Source of the DNA: Paulownia fortunei
Taxonomy: Eukaryota > Streptophyta > Magnoliopsida > Lamiales > Paulowniaceae
Direction: 5' to 3'
Assembly: GCA_019321725.1 (NCBI GenBank)
Contig: CM033124.1
Location: forward strand, 14,872,868 to 14,936,867
Length of the DNA: 64,000 bases
Under the pieces are notes generated by a model, which saw only the letters and a program-made list of their open reading frames with translations, was not told the origin of the DNA and made no database searches. Position numbers and translations under genes: made by a program. The stretch's first letter is position 1. Every line of letters starts with the position of its first letter. Of the stretch, positions 38,592 to 50,869 are shown piece after piece.

Positions 38592-39623
38592 GGTTAAATA
38601 CATTTTAGATTTTGTATCATATATCCTTTATATAAATAAAACCTTCAAATAATCTCTTAAATCAATAAAAATATATAGATGAACAAAATTACCCTTGAAT
38701 TAAATAAAATATTAAATCTCATATTTTGTCCCCTCTAAAATTAAATATCAATTAATTTGATCTCATATTTTATTTAACTCTAATTTTATTAAATAAATAA
38801 ACCCATAATTAAATTTCAAGTTATAGTAATTTATTTGTCAAATGTCAATTAATTTGATTTCGAATTTTATTTAACACTAATTTTATTAAATAAATTAATA
38901 TTTAATGAAATAAATAACAAAATATGATTTTAATAATATACAAAAGACATATTAAATTAAAAAAAAATATCTCACATAAATTAATATTACTCTCATCTTA
39001 TATATATTATTTTAGAAAGCATCTTTTAGACTTTTATTTTTATTTTTTCACTCGAAAGTTTTTAATTACATTAATATACTTTATAAGTTTTTTTATTTTT
39101 ATTTTCTAATTTTCATTTCTATTTCACATATAAATAACTACATATTAAAATTAGATTCGTTAATATATTTGAGTTATATATGCACAACTTACATAATATA
39201 ATTATTTACACCATTAAGTAATATTAGTTTAATTGATTCTAAATTTAACAAACACTTATTAAAGTTGTATATCTAAAATGATTGTAATAGAAATTTATGT
39301 GATATAATTTTTTTAAAATTTATTGTGTCTTCTCTATATTATTAAAATTGTATTTGGCTATTTAATTATTTTATATTTAATTAAAAATTATTTTTTTTTG
39401 AAAAAAATAATGTTGAATAAAATTTGAGATCAAATTAATTGGCATTTAATTACAAATGGGCAAATATTATATAGTTTATAATAGAGGGATAAAGTGAATT
39501 TAATATTTTATTTAACTTAAGAGTATTTTAGTTTATCAATATAATTTTTGTTGATTAAGAAAATTAGTTGGAGGAAGTAGTTGATACAAAATTAATAATA
39601 CAAAGAAGTAAAATGTGTTTAAC
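38592..39623. mobile_element. Foldback element with long inverted arms, about 1.03 kb
   Basis: The left end GGTTAAATACATTTTA and the reverse complement of the right end, GTTAAACACATTTTAC, start arms that stay alignable for more than 200 bp (shared blocks TTAAATAAAATATTAAAT, CAATTAATTTGATCTCA, ATTTTATT). The left arm also contains a 58-bp near-duplicate (38743-38800 and 38840-38898). The centre is extremely AT-rich and there is no coding capacity. The termini resemble GGGTTAAATACA-type ends of noncoding Mutator-like elements, but the superfamily is not proven and no target-site duplication was found. Confidence 0.65.
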
Positions 39624-40305
39624 ATGGATTGCTTGAGAGCGTGATATTATTTTATTTTTATTTTTGTCTGAAGTTTTGTCTGTTATTGTCCTTCAATGAT
39701 TAATTAAGCCATTCAATTGCTGAGCTCATACTTACCTGTTTGTCAAGAGTGGATTTGGTTGTCTCCATGTTGATTCAACCTTTTATGTTTTTTCCCTTCT
39801 AGTATAATGTTACTGTGTTCTTCTTGCCATTTCTGGTTTATTCTTAAGAATAATACTGAAGTTTCATAAAGTTGTAAGCTATCATGTTGTCTTGTAATCA
39901 TCGAACGGTTGCTAATAATTTTGTAAGTATATTGATGTGAAATTATTTTTTATTTATAGAATTTATGAGTTGTAGAGCTGTTGAGTTGTAAAGTTAATGA
40001 GTCACTATTTGCGTTACGAACAAACATTAGGAGTGTTGGGTAACCCGACGGAAACCCTCCGATACTCAACTTAGTAAGTTGGGTTGATGAATTAAACCAA
40101 AAACTAAAAAGTACTTAAAATTTAATTGATTATGTGTCTTTCAATTATTAAACGAGGGGTATTTATAGTTGTAAAATCTAATGATGTAATTCTATGTGGA
40201 GCGGTGCATACACTAAATAAATTTTTTAGGTTCATTGACCTGAATTTATCATATAAATCTCCTTAAATTATTTTATTGGGTTTTATTTATTAAATCAAAT
40301 ATTTA

Positions 40306-40361
40306 TTTCGGTTCATAATTTAAATATCTTGAATTTAATTTATTGAGTCTATTTTGGGCTT
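40306..40361 (+). repeat. Dispersed repeat shared with 31215-31273
   Basis: TTCGGTTCATAATT, TTGAATTTA and GTCTATTTTGGGCT match the copy at 31215-31273 in order and spacing. It is noncoding. Confidence 0.55.
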
Positions 40362-40802
40362 TTGACTTTTGGGTTCAAATCCCATCACATATACTCCATG
40401 CATACTTATCACATCAAAGGAGTAATTTATGCAAGTCTAATCTGGGTAGAATTACACGCAAAGCAAGGTGATTTTGAAGCCCTTAAACCAACAAAGTGCG
40501 TTTGCTTGTTTTGGAAAATTCGAGGGTTCTTATCCGATCTGGAGTTTTGCTACCCACTCGGATGAGGTTGTTAGCCATTGATGATATATGAGGGTGTCGT
40601 TGCTTCGTATATCCTATGATCCATAATGAAATTTCTTTAAGACCAATGCCATATATCGGCCTTTTAACCTTCATTTTTCCAAATCGAGAGCCCGAGAGGG
40701 AGGTGAAAAAGGAGTGGATGGGCTACATAGCATTTTTCTTTCTATAAAAAGGCATATGGTATGGTACAATGACTTGGACTCGTGGGTCCAATTCAACCAA
40801 TG

Positions 40803-40888
40803 ATTTTGGTTAGGTTGTAAGCTGGGTCCAAATGGAGTTTGATTTCCATGGTTTTTGTTGGGTTGTGGGTTCAAACTAGGCCCAAATG
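40803..40888 (+). repeat. Local imperfect duplication, about 33 bp
   Basis: TTTTGGTTAGGTTGTAAG then GGGTCCAAATGG (from 40803) recurs as TTTTTGTTGGGTTGTGGG then TAGGCCCAAATGG (to 40888). It is a diverged local duplication in noncoding DNA. Confidence 0.45.
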
Positions 40889-41731
40889 GGTTAAAATGAG
40901 TCCAACCAAAGTTACGTAAAATCTAATAATAACTTTAAAAAATTATGAAACACGGAAGAAAATAAAAAATGATACACCTACTAATATACATTGAATGTAT
41001 ATTTTATTATATATTTTTTTGCACATATTTATATGTATGTGTATATGAGTGAGTGTGTGTAAATATATAGTGAAGTATAAATTGATACACACCACTGAAC
41101 ACCATAATATAATACAAAATAATATAATAGATTGTATTATTTTAGTTTTTAAGTATTTTGGAGTGTAAGAGAAAACACATTTGAGAGTCTTAAAAACTAA
41201 GAAAATCTTTATGATATCGAAGGATAATGCTAAAAATTAAAAATTAGAAAAAATGTGAAGGAAGTTTTTTGTATAAATACGACTTTAAGAGTGTTTATTA
41301 ATTTATCTAGTTGTTTCATTTGTTTCATTTTCTTTTTCATGGCATTAAGATTACATTTTTTTTTTATGTTTTTTATTATCCTTTTTTTTTTAACCTAAAA
41401 TCCAAATTTTTTAATCAACAGATCACTATCGTTTCATTCAATAATCTAACTCGCGTTATCCAATAATATACCAGTTATCTATTCTCAAATCTTATGAAAA
41501 AGCAAAAAAAGAAAAAAGTGAAAAACAGAAAAAAAAAGGAGAGAAGTATCTCACTTATGCTTTTGTAGGCCTAGAAGGGTCTTTTCACAAGTTATAGTAA
41601 TGTCGAAGTTTCTTTTAAAAAAAAAAGAAAAAAGAAAAAAGAAAAGTATTTTTGCCCTTCTGTTTAAAAGAAAAACGGAAAATTGCTAACTGAAAAGGCG
41701 GGCCACACGTAGCCCTAATTCTTGGATGGAC

Positions 41732-41828
41732 CAGGTGCAACGCACCTGCCCGTCAGTGGCCTTCGGATCAAGGATAAGTGGTGTTAAAATAATCCATCTG
41801 TGCCCAGAAGCGGACGGTGCATTGCACC
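41732..41828. promoter_or_regulatory. Two related GGTGC...GCACC palindromes upstream of MTM1
   Basis: CAGGTGC-AAC-GCACCTG (41732-41748) and GGTGC-ATT-GCACC (41816-41828) share the same half-sites and a 3-base spacer and lie about 80 bp apart, in the GC-rich stretch just before the probable MTM1 start of transcription. They look like paired dimer-binding sites. No factor is assigned. Confidence 0.45.
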
Positions 41829-41870
41829 CAGAAACACCCTCGAAATCGAGACTCCCATTAAAACGCATGC

Positions 41871-41910
41871 TCCCTGACTCACTCTCTTCTCTTTCTCTTC
41901 CCCCTCTCCA
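41871..41910 (+). promoter_or_regulatory. Pyrimidine patch of the MTM1 core promoter
   Basis: A CT-rich stretch (CTCTCTTCTCTTTCTCTTCC, then CCCTCTCC) lies about 140 bp before the leader intron. No TATA box is evident, and a Y patch is the usual core element of TATA-less plant promoters. It may equally be the first part of the leader. Confidence 0.45.
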
Positions 41911-42368
41911 AGTGGTTGGGCGACGCGACAGTCGTTTCCTCCTCTCCAAGGAACTCGGACATAGACTGCTTCGACTTTTCAATACCAGAAATTAACCCGA
42001 AAAAAGAAATAGAAAAAGAGAAGCTAGCAATACCAAATAGTAAGTGCTATGCTTGTTACTCATACAGCCTGTAGCCTCTGAATTGAAGCTGGGATCATCA
42101 TAAGGTCTTTTTTTTTTTCCTAATTTGTTTAGCTATTTTAGGTTTTAATTCTATTCGTTATTCTAGGGCACGATGTTTTAATTCCCTCTAATTTTGCTCC
42201 CGAGTTATGGATGTTAGGACTGTATTCTTAAGCATAAGGGTGCTGAGTTCTATTTGGAATTTTTTGAATTTTTGATTGTTTTAGCTTAAGATTGGAAATC
42301 AGGGTTTAAATGGAAAAAAAACTTTATTAGCTAATTGGGCGCTTTGGAGTGCCTTATTGTCCTTGTTC

Positions 42369-42400
<32 letters not shown>

Positions 42401-42685
42401 TTTTTGTTTGTGCGTGTGTATGGTCTAAATAATGAAATTGTTTTAACGGTGGTTTGGGTTTATTGTTTCCATGAGTTGTCTGATTTATCACAAAAGAACC
42501 AATTTTTGAGACCGTATCAGAGTTAATTAGTTCACGAACAACTAAATGCGGAAGTGTGTTTAATTGTGTGATCAGCTTGCAAAATAAGTATGATATTTTG
42601 TGAAATTGTTGATTTCAGGTTGATTCCGTCTTTGATTCAAGCCTAAAGGTTTTATTTAGCAAAAGGATAAACTATTAAAGAGAGG

Positions 42686-45600
42686 ATGGCTGAAGAACTG
42701 AAGCACTCCGAAAATCCATGGATGACCGCAGCCGAGCAGTCCTCAAGGATGGCTGAATTCAATAAGGATGTGTCTTTGATGTCTGAATCAATGGTGATTG
42801 TTGATGGAATTGAAGCCTCTGAAATTTCACAAACTCGGAGTCACCATTTGGATGTCTCCTCAGGTGGCAAATTGGGATTTCCTGAGCGTGCATTGTCTGC
42901 AGCTGGTGCAGCATTTCTGTCCGCCATTTTGGTCAACCCACTTGACGTGGCTAAGGTACATGTTTTACTTTGAGTGCTTTAATTTATTTAGTCAGTGCCA
43001 TTTTTGGTCTCCATAAGGGATAAGTTTATTTTTTGAATTTCTTTTTGTGCTCATGTGGGTTTTTGTAGGCCGAAGTGGTTGGATATATGCAATTGAGAGT
43101 GTTCTTGAATAACTGGCCAAACTGACTGTTTTGCTAATTTTTATTGAAACTAGTTAAATTGTAATGCGCCATTCTTTCCTGATTGGCAAGGAACTATTGT
43201 CTTTTCAATTTTAGACTTTATGAATAGTGTGTCTTCTTTTTGCTAATGGTGTTCTTACTGGTCTGACTATTAAGATTTGGTTTCATTGACCTCTTTTTTC
43301 TTCTTTTGTTTTGGTCTTTTTGGGTGCTGAAGGGAAGCTGTATTTGTACTTCTATAAATTTCAGTTTCTCCTTTTTCCTTTTCTTCTGATGATTTGACTG
43401 TTTGTAATATCTTCCAGACAAGATTGCAGGCACAAGCTGCCGGAGTCCCTTACTCGCATCCATTGAGTAACGTTACCAGTCGCATGGCATTTTTTGGACC
43501 GCACATGGTATGTATGAAGTTTCTTCTGTTGCTGCTTTCTGCATTTATTTTCATTTGATTGCTCTGCTAATCTAAACATCTCAATAACAACACTCTAATG
43601 ATTCGGAAGGATTAGAGCATCAGGTAATCATGGGTTTATTGGATTTCCGTGGAACTAGTTTTACTTTATCGTTTGTAATCCGCCGTGTTTTGTTATTATT
43701 ATTTTTCTTCATGCTGAATGCAATTCTAGATATTTTCTTCAAAATTGATGAATTCTAAGTTGTCTGTGATTTACAAGATATCTTGATGCGATATTGATTA
43801 TTCATAGTTCTTTATGGTACCTTTTGGAAATTTGCAGCTTTTTAACTGATGCAACAAACTATTGACGTCAATTTATTTGTATTTTTGGTTCCAATAGCAA
43901 CATGAATTATTTTAATCCTTTATGGGCAACAGTATTTAAGCATAAAGCCATGATTTTCAATAGCTCACAATTATTCACTTCAAAGTAAATAATGGTTTGG
44001 CATCAGCTGTTTGTTTATAATTTGGACTCTATTGTCATTTTAATCTAAACTACAAATCCAATATGAGTATAACTTTCAGTTGCATTCTAGAATTGCGAAG
44101 CTCAACACATTGAAAAACTGAAATGGCACGGTAAATTACTAATGTTGTAAGACTCTGTTCTCCTTCACCATCACCTATTTTAACCCCCAAACGGTCTTGA
44201 TACTATCAAAGTGGAGTTCATATGATACCATCCCTCAGGGTCATAATTAATAATTAATGGACATATTAGATATAGCGTGCCTTAACTTTTAGTGATTTAT
44301 ATGCAGCTTTACTGTTATTCTATGGCCATTATGTACAACTTAGATTGTGAATTTAGTAATAGGTTGGAAAATTTTCCCTTTTCAATTAAGGTAATAAAGT
44401 TTTCTTACCGTATGCAACTTGTAACTCGTTGTTAGATGTTTGCTGATCTGAGGTGTTCTCCCTCATGCACGCGTGCTGGAATTCATGGTACGGTAGCAAT
44501 TTGCCCACCTGATTGTTTCCATTACAAGGGGACACTGGATGTTTTCTACAAAATTATTCGACAGGTTGGTAGATGATAGCTGAACTTACTTTTTATTTTT
44601 GAAGCTAATTTTACTTGTGCTTTGTATTCCACTGAAAACTCCCGTACAAAAATGTGTAGAGACATATAAACAAGTTGTGCTTGTGACTTTCGTATCAATT
44701 ATATACTTCAAGGCACCACTATATATATATATATATATTTTGGAGTACTTATGTTTGCTCATGTTATGATTTATAGTTGCTTACACCTTTATTCTTGTAT
44801 ATTTTGCAGGAAGGGTTTTCTGCACTCTGGAGAGGAACAAATGCTGGCTTAGCACTGGCTGTACCCACTGTAAGTTTTGAGTGGTTACTGCCGAAAATTT
44901 CAGGCATCTATTTACCACATCTTTATTGTTGATTTTTTTTATTTGAAATGAATTCCTCTGTAGTGAACTGGAATAAAGGTCATTATTGGTTTTCAAACAG
45001 GTTGGTATTTACCTGCCTTGCTATGACATTTTCTGCCACCGATTAGAGGAATTTACTGCACAGAATGCTCCAGGATTAACACCTTATGCACCTTTAGTGG
45101 CTGGTTCACTGGCACGTTCTATAGCTTGCACAAGTTGCTATCCTATTGAGCTTGCAAGAACACGTATGCAGGTATTTGATATATTAGCTGCATTGTGATT
45201 TTCTCCATTTTTCTTTTTGTGCATCAATTTCATTGAACTATGTATTTATGATCACCTACCATTCAGGCATTTAAGCATGCCCATGGTGATAAAAGGCCTC
45301 CCGGAGTTTGGAGGACTTTAGTTGATGTTATCTCCCAGGTCAAGAGTACAACCAGCTTCAATAACAGCTGTAAGTTGATTTTCTTAATTTACTGGTATAA
45401 ATTAATCTTTTTGCATTGGAAGGTTTAGTTTTTCTTCTCTTCAGACATTCAACAGATACCTGAGCATCATAATTCCTGCTTTTTGGGCCTTCTAATTGCT
45501 AAAAAAACTAATATACTGATCATATATAGACAACCTTACAGGACACTTGTCTTTTTCTTGGAATCTTTCAGTCTGGACTCAAATGAATGATATTTCTTTA

Positions 45601-48600
45601 CCTTCTCTTAGACAATACAATCATTTCTTTATTTTGTAAGGTAGGGAATCTTGACAAATTTTGAGCTTTTGTGGTCGCAAAGGGAATCTCACTGTTGAAT
45701 CCATGGAAGTTTCTTAGCGTTTCCATTATTTATGTTTGGCCATGGCATTTTTCTGGTGCAGTGCCTAGCTACCGTGTCTTGTGGACAGGCCTTGGGGCTC
45801 AGCTTGCTCGTGATGTTCCATTCTCTGCAATCTGCTGGTCAACACTTGAACCGGTGAGAGCCCCTTCCTCTATGTCTTTTGTATCCATACCTGTGCACGT
45901 ATTTTGTGTAATGAGCCTTTTTACACAAAAATCTGTTATAGGTAAGGAGGCGGCTTCTAGGTCTGGTTGGAGATGAAGCTAATGCAGTCAGTGTCCTTGG
46001 GGCAAATTTTTCTGCTGGTTTTGTTGCTGGGAGCCTTGCTGCTGCTGCTACATGTCCACTTGATGTTGCAAAGACCCGTAGGCAAATTGAGGTAATTCCT
46101 GCCTTAAATAAATCTAATATAAAAGAGGATACACAGATTGTACAACATTGTCTATAATTTTGTCATTCTTTCTGGTCATAATCAGTTTATGAAACTTGAG
46201 TACGCATGATTTTTGCCTGAAGTCAAGGGTTTTCCGCTGCACATATAGTTGTTATCTAATTTTAGAAACTACTATTTTCTGGGCTGAGCTGATGCTTTAT
46301 ATTACAAGTTCCTTTTAGAGAGCAGGATATCCAATCTATAGTGAGTGTGATGGGACTGTCGTAATTGCCCAAGTGGTCAACAATTCAAGTTTTAAGTGAA
46401 TGATAGTAAAAAAATTCTGCGAAGTGATTTGAAGCCCTGCAGAAGCTGCGCCTCAGACATCTGTAAACTTTTAACGATTAGGTCTAGTGATTGTAACATG
46501 TTGTTCTTTTGAGCGTGAAGTGTCATGTCAATTATCGTATGCCTATTAACGCTGATATTCTTCCAAAGTTTGTGCTACCTGTTTAGGTGTTGAGTTTTTA
46601 ATTGTGTGACAATGTAAATCAATGATATCTGGGTTGAGTTTTTACTTATCAGAAGGGGAGTACTCTAACTACTATTGTTGGCTTTTTCGTTTTTTCATTT
46701 TGCAGAAAGATCCCACCAGGGCATTGAAGATGACTACGAGGCACACGCTCCTAGAAGTTTGGAGGTATGTCTGTCTATTTATAGCTATCAACTATGCAGA
46801 TATTTTGCTGTCTTAAATATCCATTAATTTTGTCATTTGTATTTCAGTTCTTGAAAATGCTTTTCCATCTCAGACCCATCATATCATGTTTAGTTGCATC
46901 AACAAATATTTTTAGGTTATTTATTTCTTAAGGAGCTTTATCCCATCTTGCTTTTCAGTATTATGCTTGCATTAAGGTGCTCTAAGCTCTTGGAGTGCCT
47001 TGCTGGAGGCCTATAGGCCGTATAAACAGAAGACCACCTATTTTGTAATGCTTTTTATCTATTTCCTAATGTCTGATGTTTTGGGTATTCCGTTATTTTC
47101 TGGTTTAAACAAAAAGTAAATCAGAAGTTCTTTCTTTGACCTGACACATCCAAATAAAGTGCTGTTTTTGAAACTGTATGGTTTTTTAAGTGTTTAGGTA
47201 ACAAATATATCTAAATTTTGGCTTAATTATTTTGATTCCATGTTTGCTTGTTTCGGGGAAATTATAATATTTTGTGTTACCTCTTGACCCAATTCTTTTC
47301 TAGTCTCAATGCAGTCTTACTCTGATTACTTATGTTGTTCAGAATTTTAATGTTTGCTTTTATGACTCTTGGAGACTTGAGGTAACTATTGATGCAACTT
47401 ACTGAATGCGAAGAACATGTGATGGATGGACTTCTAGAGTTTTTTTTAAACTCTAGAGACAATTGAATTAAATCTCATATATTTATACCTCGTACATGTT
47501 TATTATATATAAATCAGATATAATATTTCCTAGATTGGGTGAGCCGAAGAGTAAAGTGTGAAAAGTAGTTTTAAAATACTTTGCCATCTATTTCATAATG
47601 GGAAATTGTATTTCATCATATAACTTTATTAAACGTTAAACCATAAAATTTTCTACATAATCAGAAAACAAGTTGCTATGAGATCGAATTCATGCATAGA
47701 ACAAAAAAATCCAAATTAAAACCAGAAGTGGAGCAGACAGATGTGCTTGCTTTTCAAGTCCCAATTTACCAAAATAGGATTAGATAGGATCATTATCTAC
47801 ATAGTAAAAGCATCTAGCTACTAATAATTGGGGAAGTAAATATTGAGAAGCAAGTCAGCCACTATTGTTCATTTATCATTATGGACTTTTTTCTACATGT
47901 ATACCCATAATAACCTATGATGCATTCAGGACTTCCGGAAATGGATTTGAAGCACCTAGTTTAAATCTACGCCTATTACCTTGAGACAGGCGACTAACCT
48001 TGGAGTCAACATGATTTGCCTTAACTTATTTGCTTATCTGGATTTTTTGGCAATAAATATTTTCAGCACTCAGATAATAGAGATGTTCAGCATATAAGTT
48101 TTCCATGATGATGTTCCTTCTAGATTTTGTGGTGAAATCCATTGAATACTAGAAATACTGGGATTACAATTTTCAATTTCTCATTCAGATAATATAACCA
48201 CGCTCCAACTTTAATCAACCTCTTATTTTCTTTATTAGTTTTCTAGGCTAATGTTAAATGTAATCCTCTCTGTTGTGAGTTTTAACTTTCAATGTTGGCT
48301 TCTTTGATTCTGAACTGCTCGTTAAACTTTCATTGTCTCAATGCATGGTGAGTTTTACATGCAACATTAATTAGCAATCCAGTTTTGATCAACAGCTATT
48401 AGCATCGCTTGATCTATTGCCAATTTTTATGTCCAAAAAGTGATTTGACACAACACAGCTGATTGTTTTCCCTCTTGGAATTCTAAATTTCATTCTGATT
48501 GCCACCATGAGGTCTGACGTTGTACTTGTAATATTCACAGGGATGGAGGGATGAAGGGCTTGTTTACTGGTGTTGGTCCCCGTGTTGGCCGTGCAGGCCC

Positions 48601-48673
48601 TTCTGTTGGGATAGTGGTTTCCTTTTACGAAGTCGTAAAGTACATTCTACATCATCAGTATGCGATGTCTTGA
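42686..48673 (+). CDS. MTM1: Mitochondrial carrier MTM1 / SLC25A39-40 type, 418 aa
   Basis: This is an inner mitochondrial membrane carrier. The family covers yeast Mtm1, Arabidopsis MTM1 (linked to manganese activation of mitochondrial SOD) and animal SLC25A39/40 (needed for mitochondrial glutathione import). The coding exons are 42686-42955, 43418-43507, 44436-44564, 44810-44869, 45001-45171, 45267-45369, 45762-45853, 45942-46091, 46706-46764 and 48541-48673; all are GT-AG and the frame closes at 418 residues, near the Arabidopsis length. Three carrier repeats are marked by NPLDVAKTRLQ (about 84-94), YPIELARTRMQ (about 230-240) and CPLDVAKTRRQ (about 343-353). The loop after the first signature holds four cysteines at 127, 131, 143 and 147, a hallmark of this branch. 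Intron 9 is 1.8 kb. The transported substrate in plants is inferred from the family. Confidence 0.95.
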
Positions 48674-50869
48674 TCTACCAGACACCTTCTCACTATTTGT
48701 TCTTTGCGAAAAACCACAGCTGCTGACTAGAGCTAACTTCGGTTTGAGGTTGCACCAAAGCACATCTGATGTCGATAAATAGGTCTAGATTGCACAGTTT
48801 TGATGGTACATTATCTGCAATTGTTTTCTACATGTCAGGAAATAATTTCTCTTCTCTTTTAATTTTTTTGATTCAAGTTTGATGATTAGATTAGTTGTCA
48901 CTTGAGTCCATAATTGAGAAGAGATTTTGTGGAATTTTTTGCTGATTTATAAGCAATTTTTGCTGAGTAGATGTCAGTTTTTTTTGTCTGAAGCACCTAT
49001 CCAGTTTTGGCTTGTGGATTCTTGCATGCATATTTGCAGTTTTGTTTCTTTATCCAGGTATACCAAATGCATATTATGATCAATAATACATAGAGAAACC
49101 TTTTAAGAACCTTCACAGTTCAGGGTTTGATTTCTTATGACTCTTCCAAATAGTCCTGGACAAGTTAGTTTACAAAATCCTTACGTTGTTGCCTATATGA
49201 TCTTTAATTAGATTTATTTTACAAGTTTGAATGTTATGATTTTGATATATTATTATATTTTTTTCATAAAGAATTTTTTGTGTTATTTAGGCTATTAGCA
49301 GCCTAGATTTGATGCCAAATTTATCTGGATACGACTTGAATTCAATTGACAATTTGACCCCAATTTAACTAAAGATAAAAGCATTGTGTTAATATTTTAA
49401 TCCAACATAGATCTGGTTAAATTTTGATTATTAAGTAGGACGAAAATTTTGATAGTATCTCATCCTTAATGATTGTACTTGTATGGTCATATTTATTTCA
49501 ACACCTTACTGTATACAAATAATTTCTAATTTTGAAAAAGATTTAATTTTTATGATATTTTATAAACTTATATTTATAATAAATTATTAAAAAAGTTAAA
49601 ATAAGTGGCGTGGAGGAGAAAATGAGGACATAAAATTGGTCGGTGTTGTTGCACGGATGTGGGGTTCCAAATATCAAGTTTTTGATGTTATATTCTCTAA
49701 ATAATATATGAGATTAAGGATAATGAATAATTATTTTATTTTTTATAAAATAAAAAATATATTTATCATTCAAATACTAAATAATATGATTATTATCAAT
49801 TGAATGGGCTACATGGTAATTTTTTAATTTTGGGGTATTGAAGGGCAAAATTGATTTTTTGGATGGGTCGGGCCAGGAGTCGGATTGACCAACTAATTGG
49901 ATTATGTTGGAAAAGGTTCACATAAATTTTGAGTAAATTCTATAATTTCTAAAATTCAGTTCAACTGGCAAAACTTCCCACTAGGGGTAAAAATTAGGGC
50001 CCCTCTCATCCCATGTAAACGTGCTTATATTTTTTGGTCTCGCAATTAATAATTAATAACATTAATTTTGGTATTTTAAATGCGTTGATTAAAATGTTAT
50101 TTCGATTATAAAATTACTTAAATGAAAAATACAAACACATATTTATGACTTTTAATAGTGCCTACATATAATAAAAGTGCTAAATTCTAAATGTAAAGAA
50201 GTGCATAGTTAATTCAAATCACTAAAGTACTTTAACTTCTTAATTTTTTTTTTCAATTTCAATTATCTCAATTTGTTAATTCAAACTTTTATCTAAAAAA
50301 TAATTTCCTTCAAACCACTTCGAATGCTTGTAGTACAACTGTTGGATGCTTCTCGTTTCCATCCTTTTTGATATTATTTGATTTTTTTTTTGGAGAATAA
50401 AAATATTTTTTTAAAAATAAGTCAAATATTTAATACTAATTTCTGTCCAAAATACATTTATTCTTTCTCCAAAATATTTTTAAAATATTCTACTCATTAC
50501 TACACATATACATAGGATTTCAACTACTATATATTTTAATATATTTTTTTAATAGAAATATATATATTTATATCTTTTAATTATTTTAATATTATATATA
50601 TCATTCGCTCTCACATTAATATAAAAACGCATATAATAATATAAATTAAAGATGTGACATCATAAAATCGAACATAACTTCTGCAAAAAAAATAATATTA
50701 AATTAATAATTTTTAAAATAAAATTAAATATATGTTGCATTTTCTTAAAATACATTTTTACAAAATATTTTTTTCAAAAACTGCACAATAAAACCAAACA
50801 AAGCCTTAAATTTATTCACAACTCCTCCCTTCTTTTCCTCAAATTTGGCCATCTCTGACAGGCCGGAAG
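48674..50869. other. Intergenic region between MTM1 and DHFS
   Basis: The first few hundred bases are the MTM1 3' UTR. The rest is AT-rich with no supportable gene. A CCAAACAAAGCC word near 50795 resembles the end of the element at 28599-28981, but a matching left end was not found. The DHFS promoter must lie in the last few hundred bases; no clear TATA box was recognised. Confidence 0.55.

Larger units (their letters stand above)
39624..42685. other. Intergenic region with the MTM1 promoter and leader
   Basis: From 39.6 to 41.6 kb no gene is seen; the sequence carries dispersed and local repeats listed separately. From about 41690 it turns GC-richer and becomes the MTM1 promoter and leader. 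A probable 5' UTR intron runs from 42040 (GTAAGT) to 42618 (TTTCAG), leaving a short second leader segment before the ATG at 42686. Confidence 0.55.
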
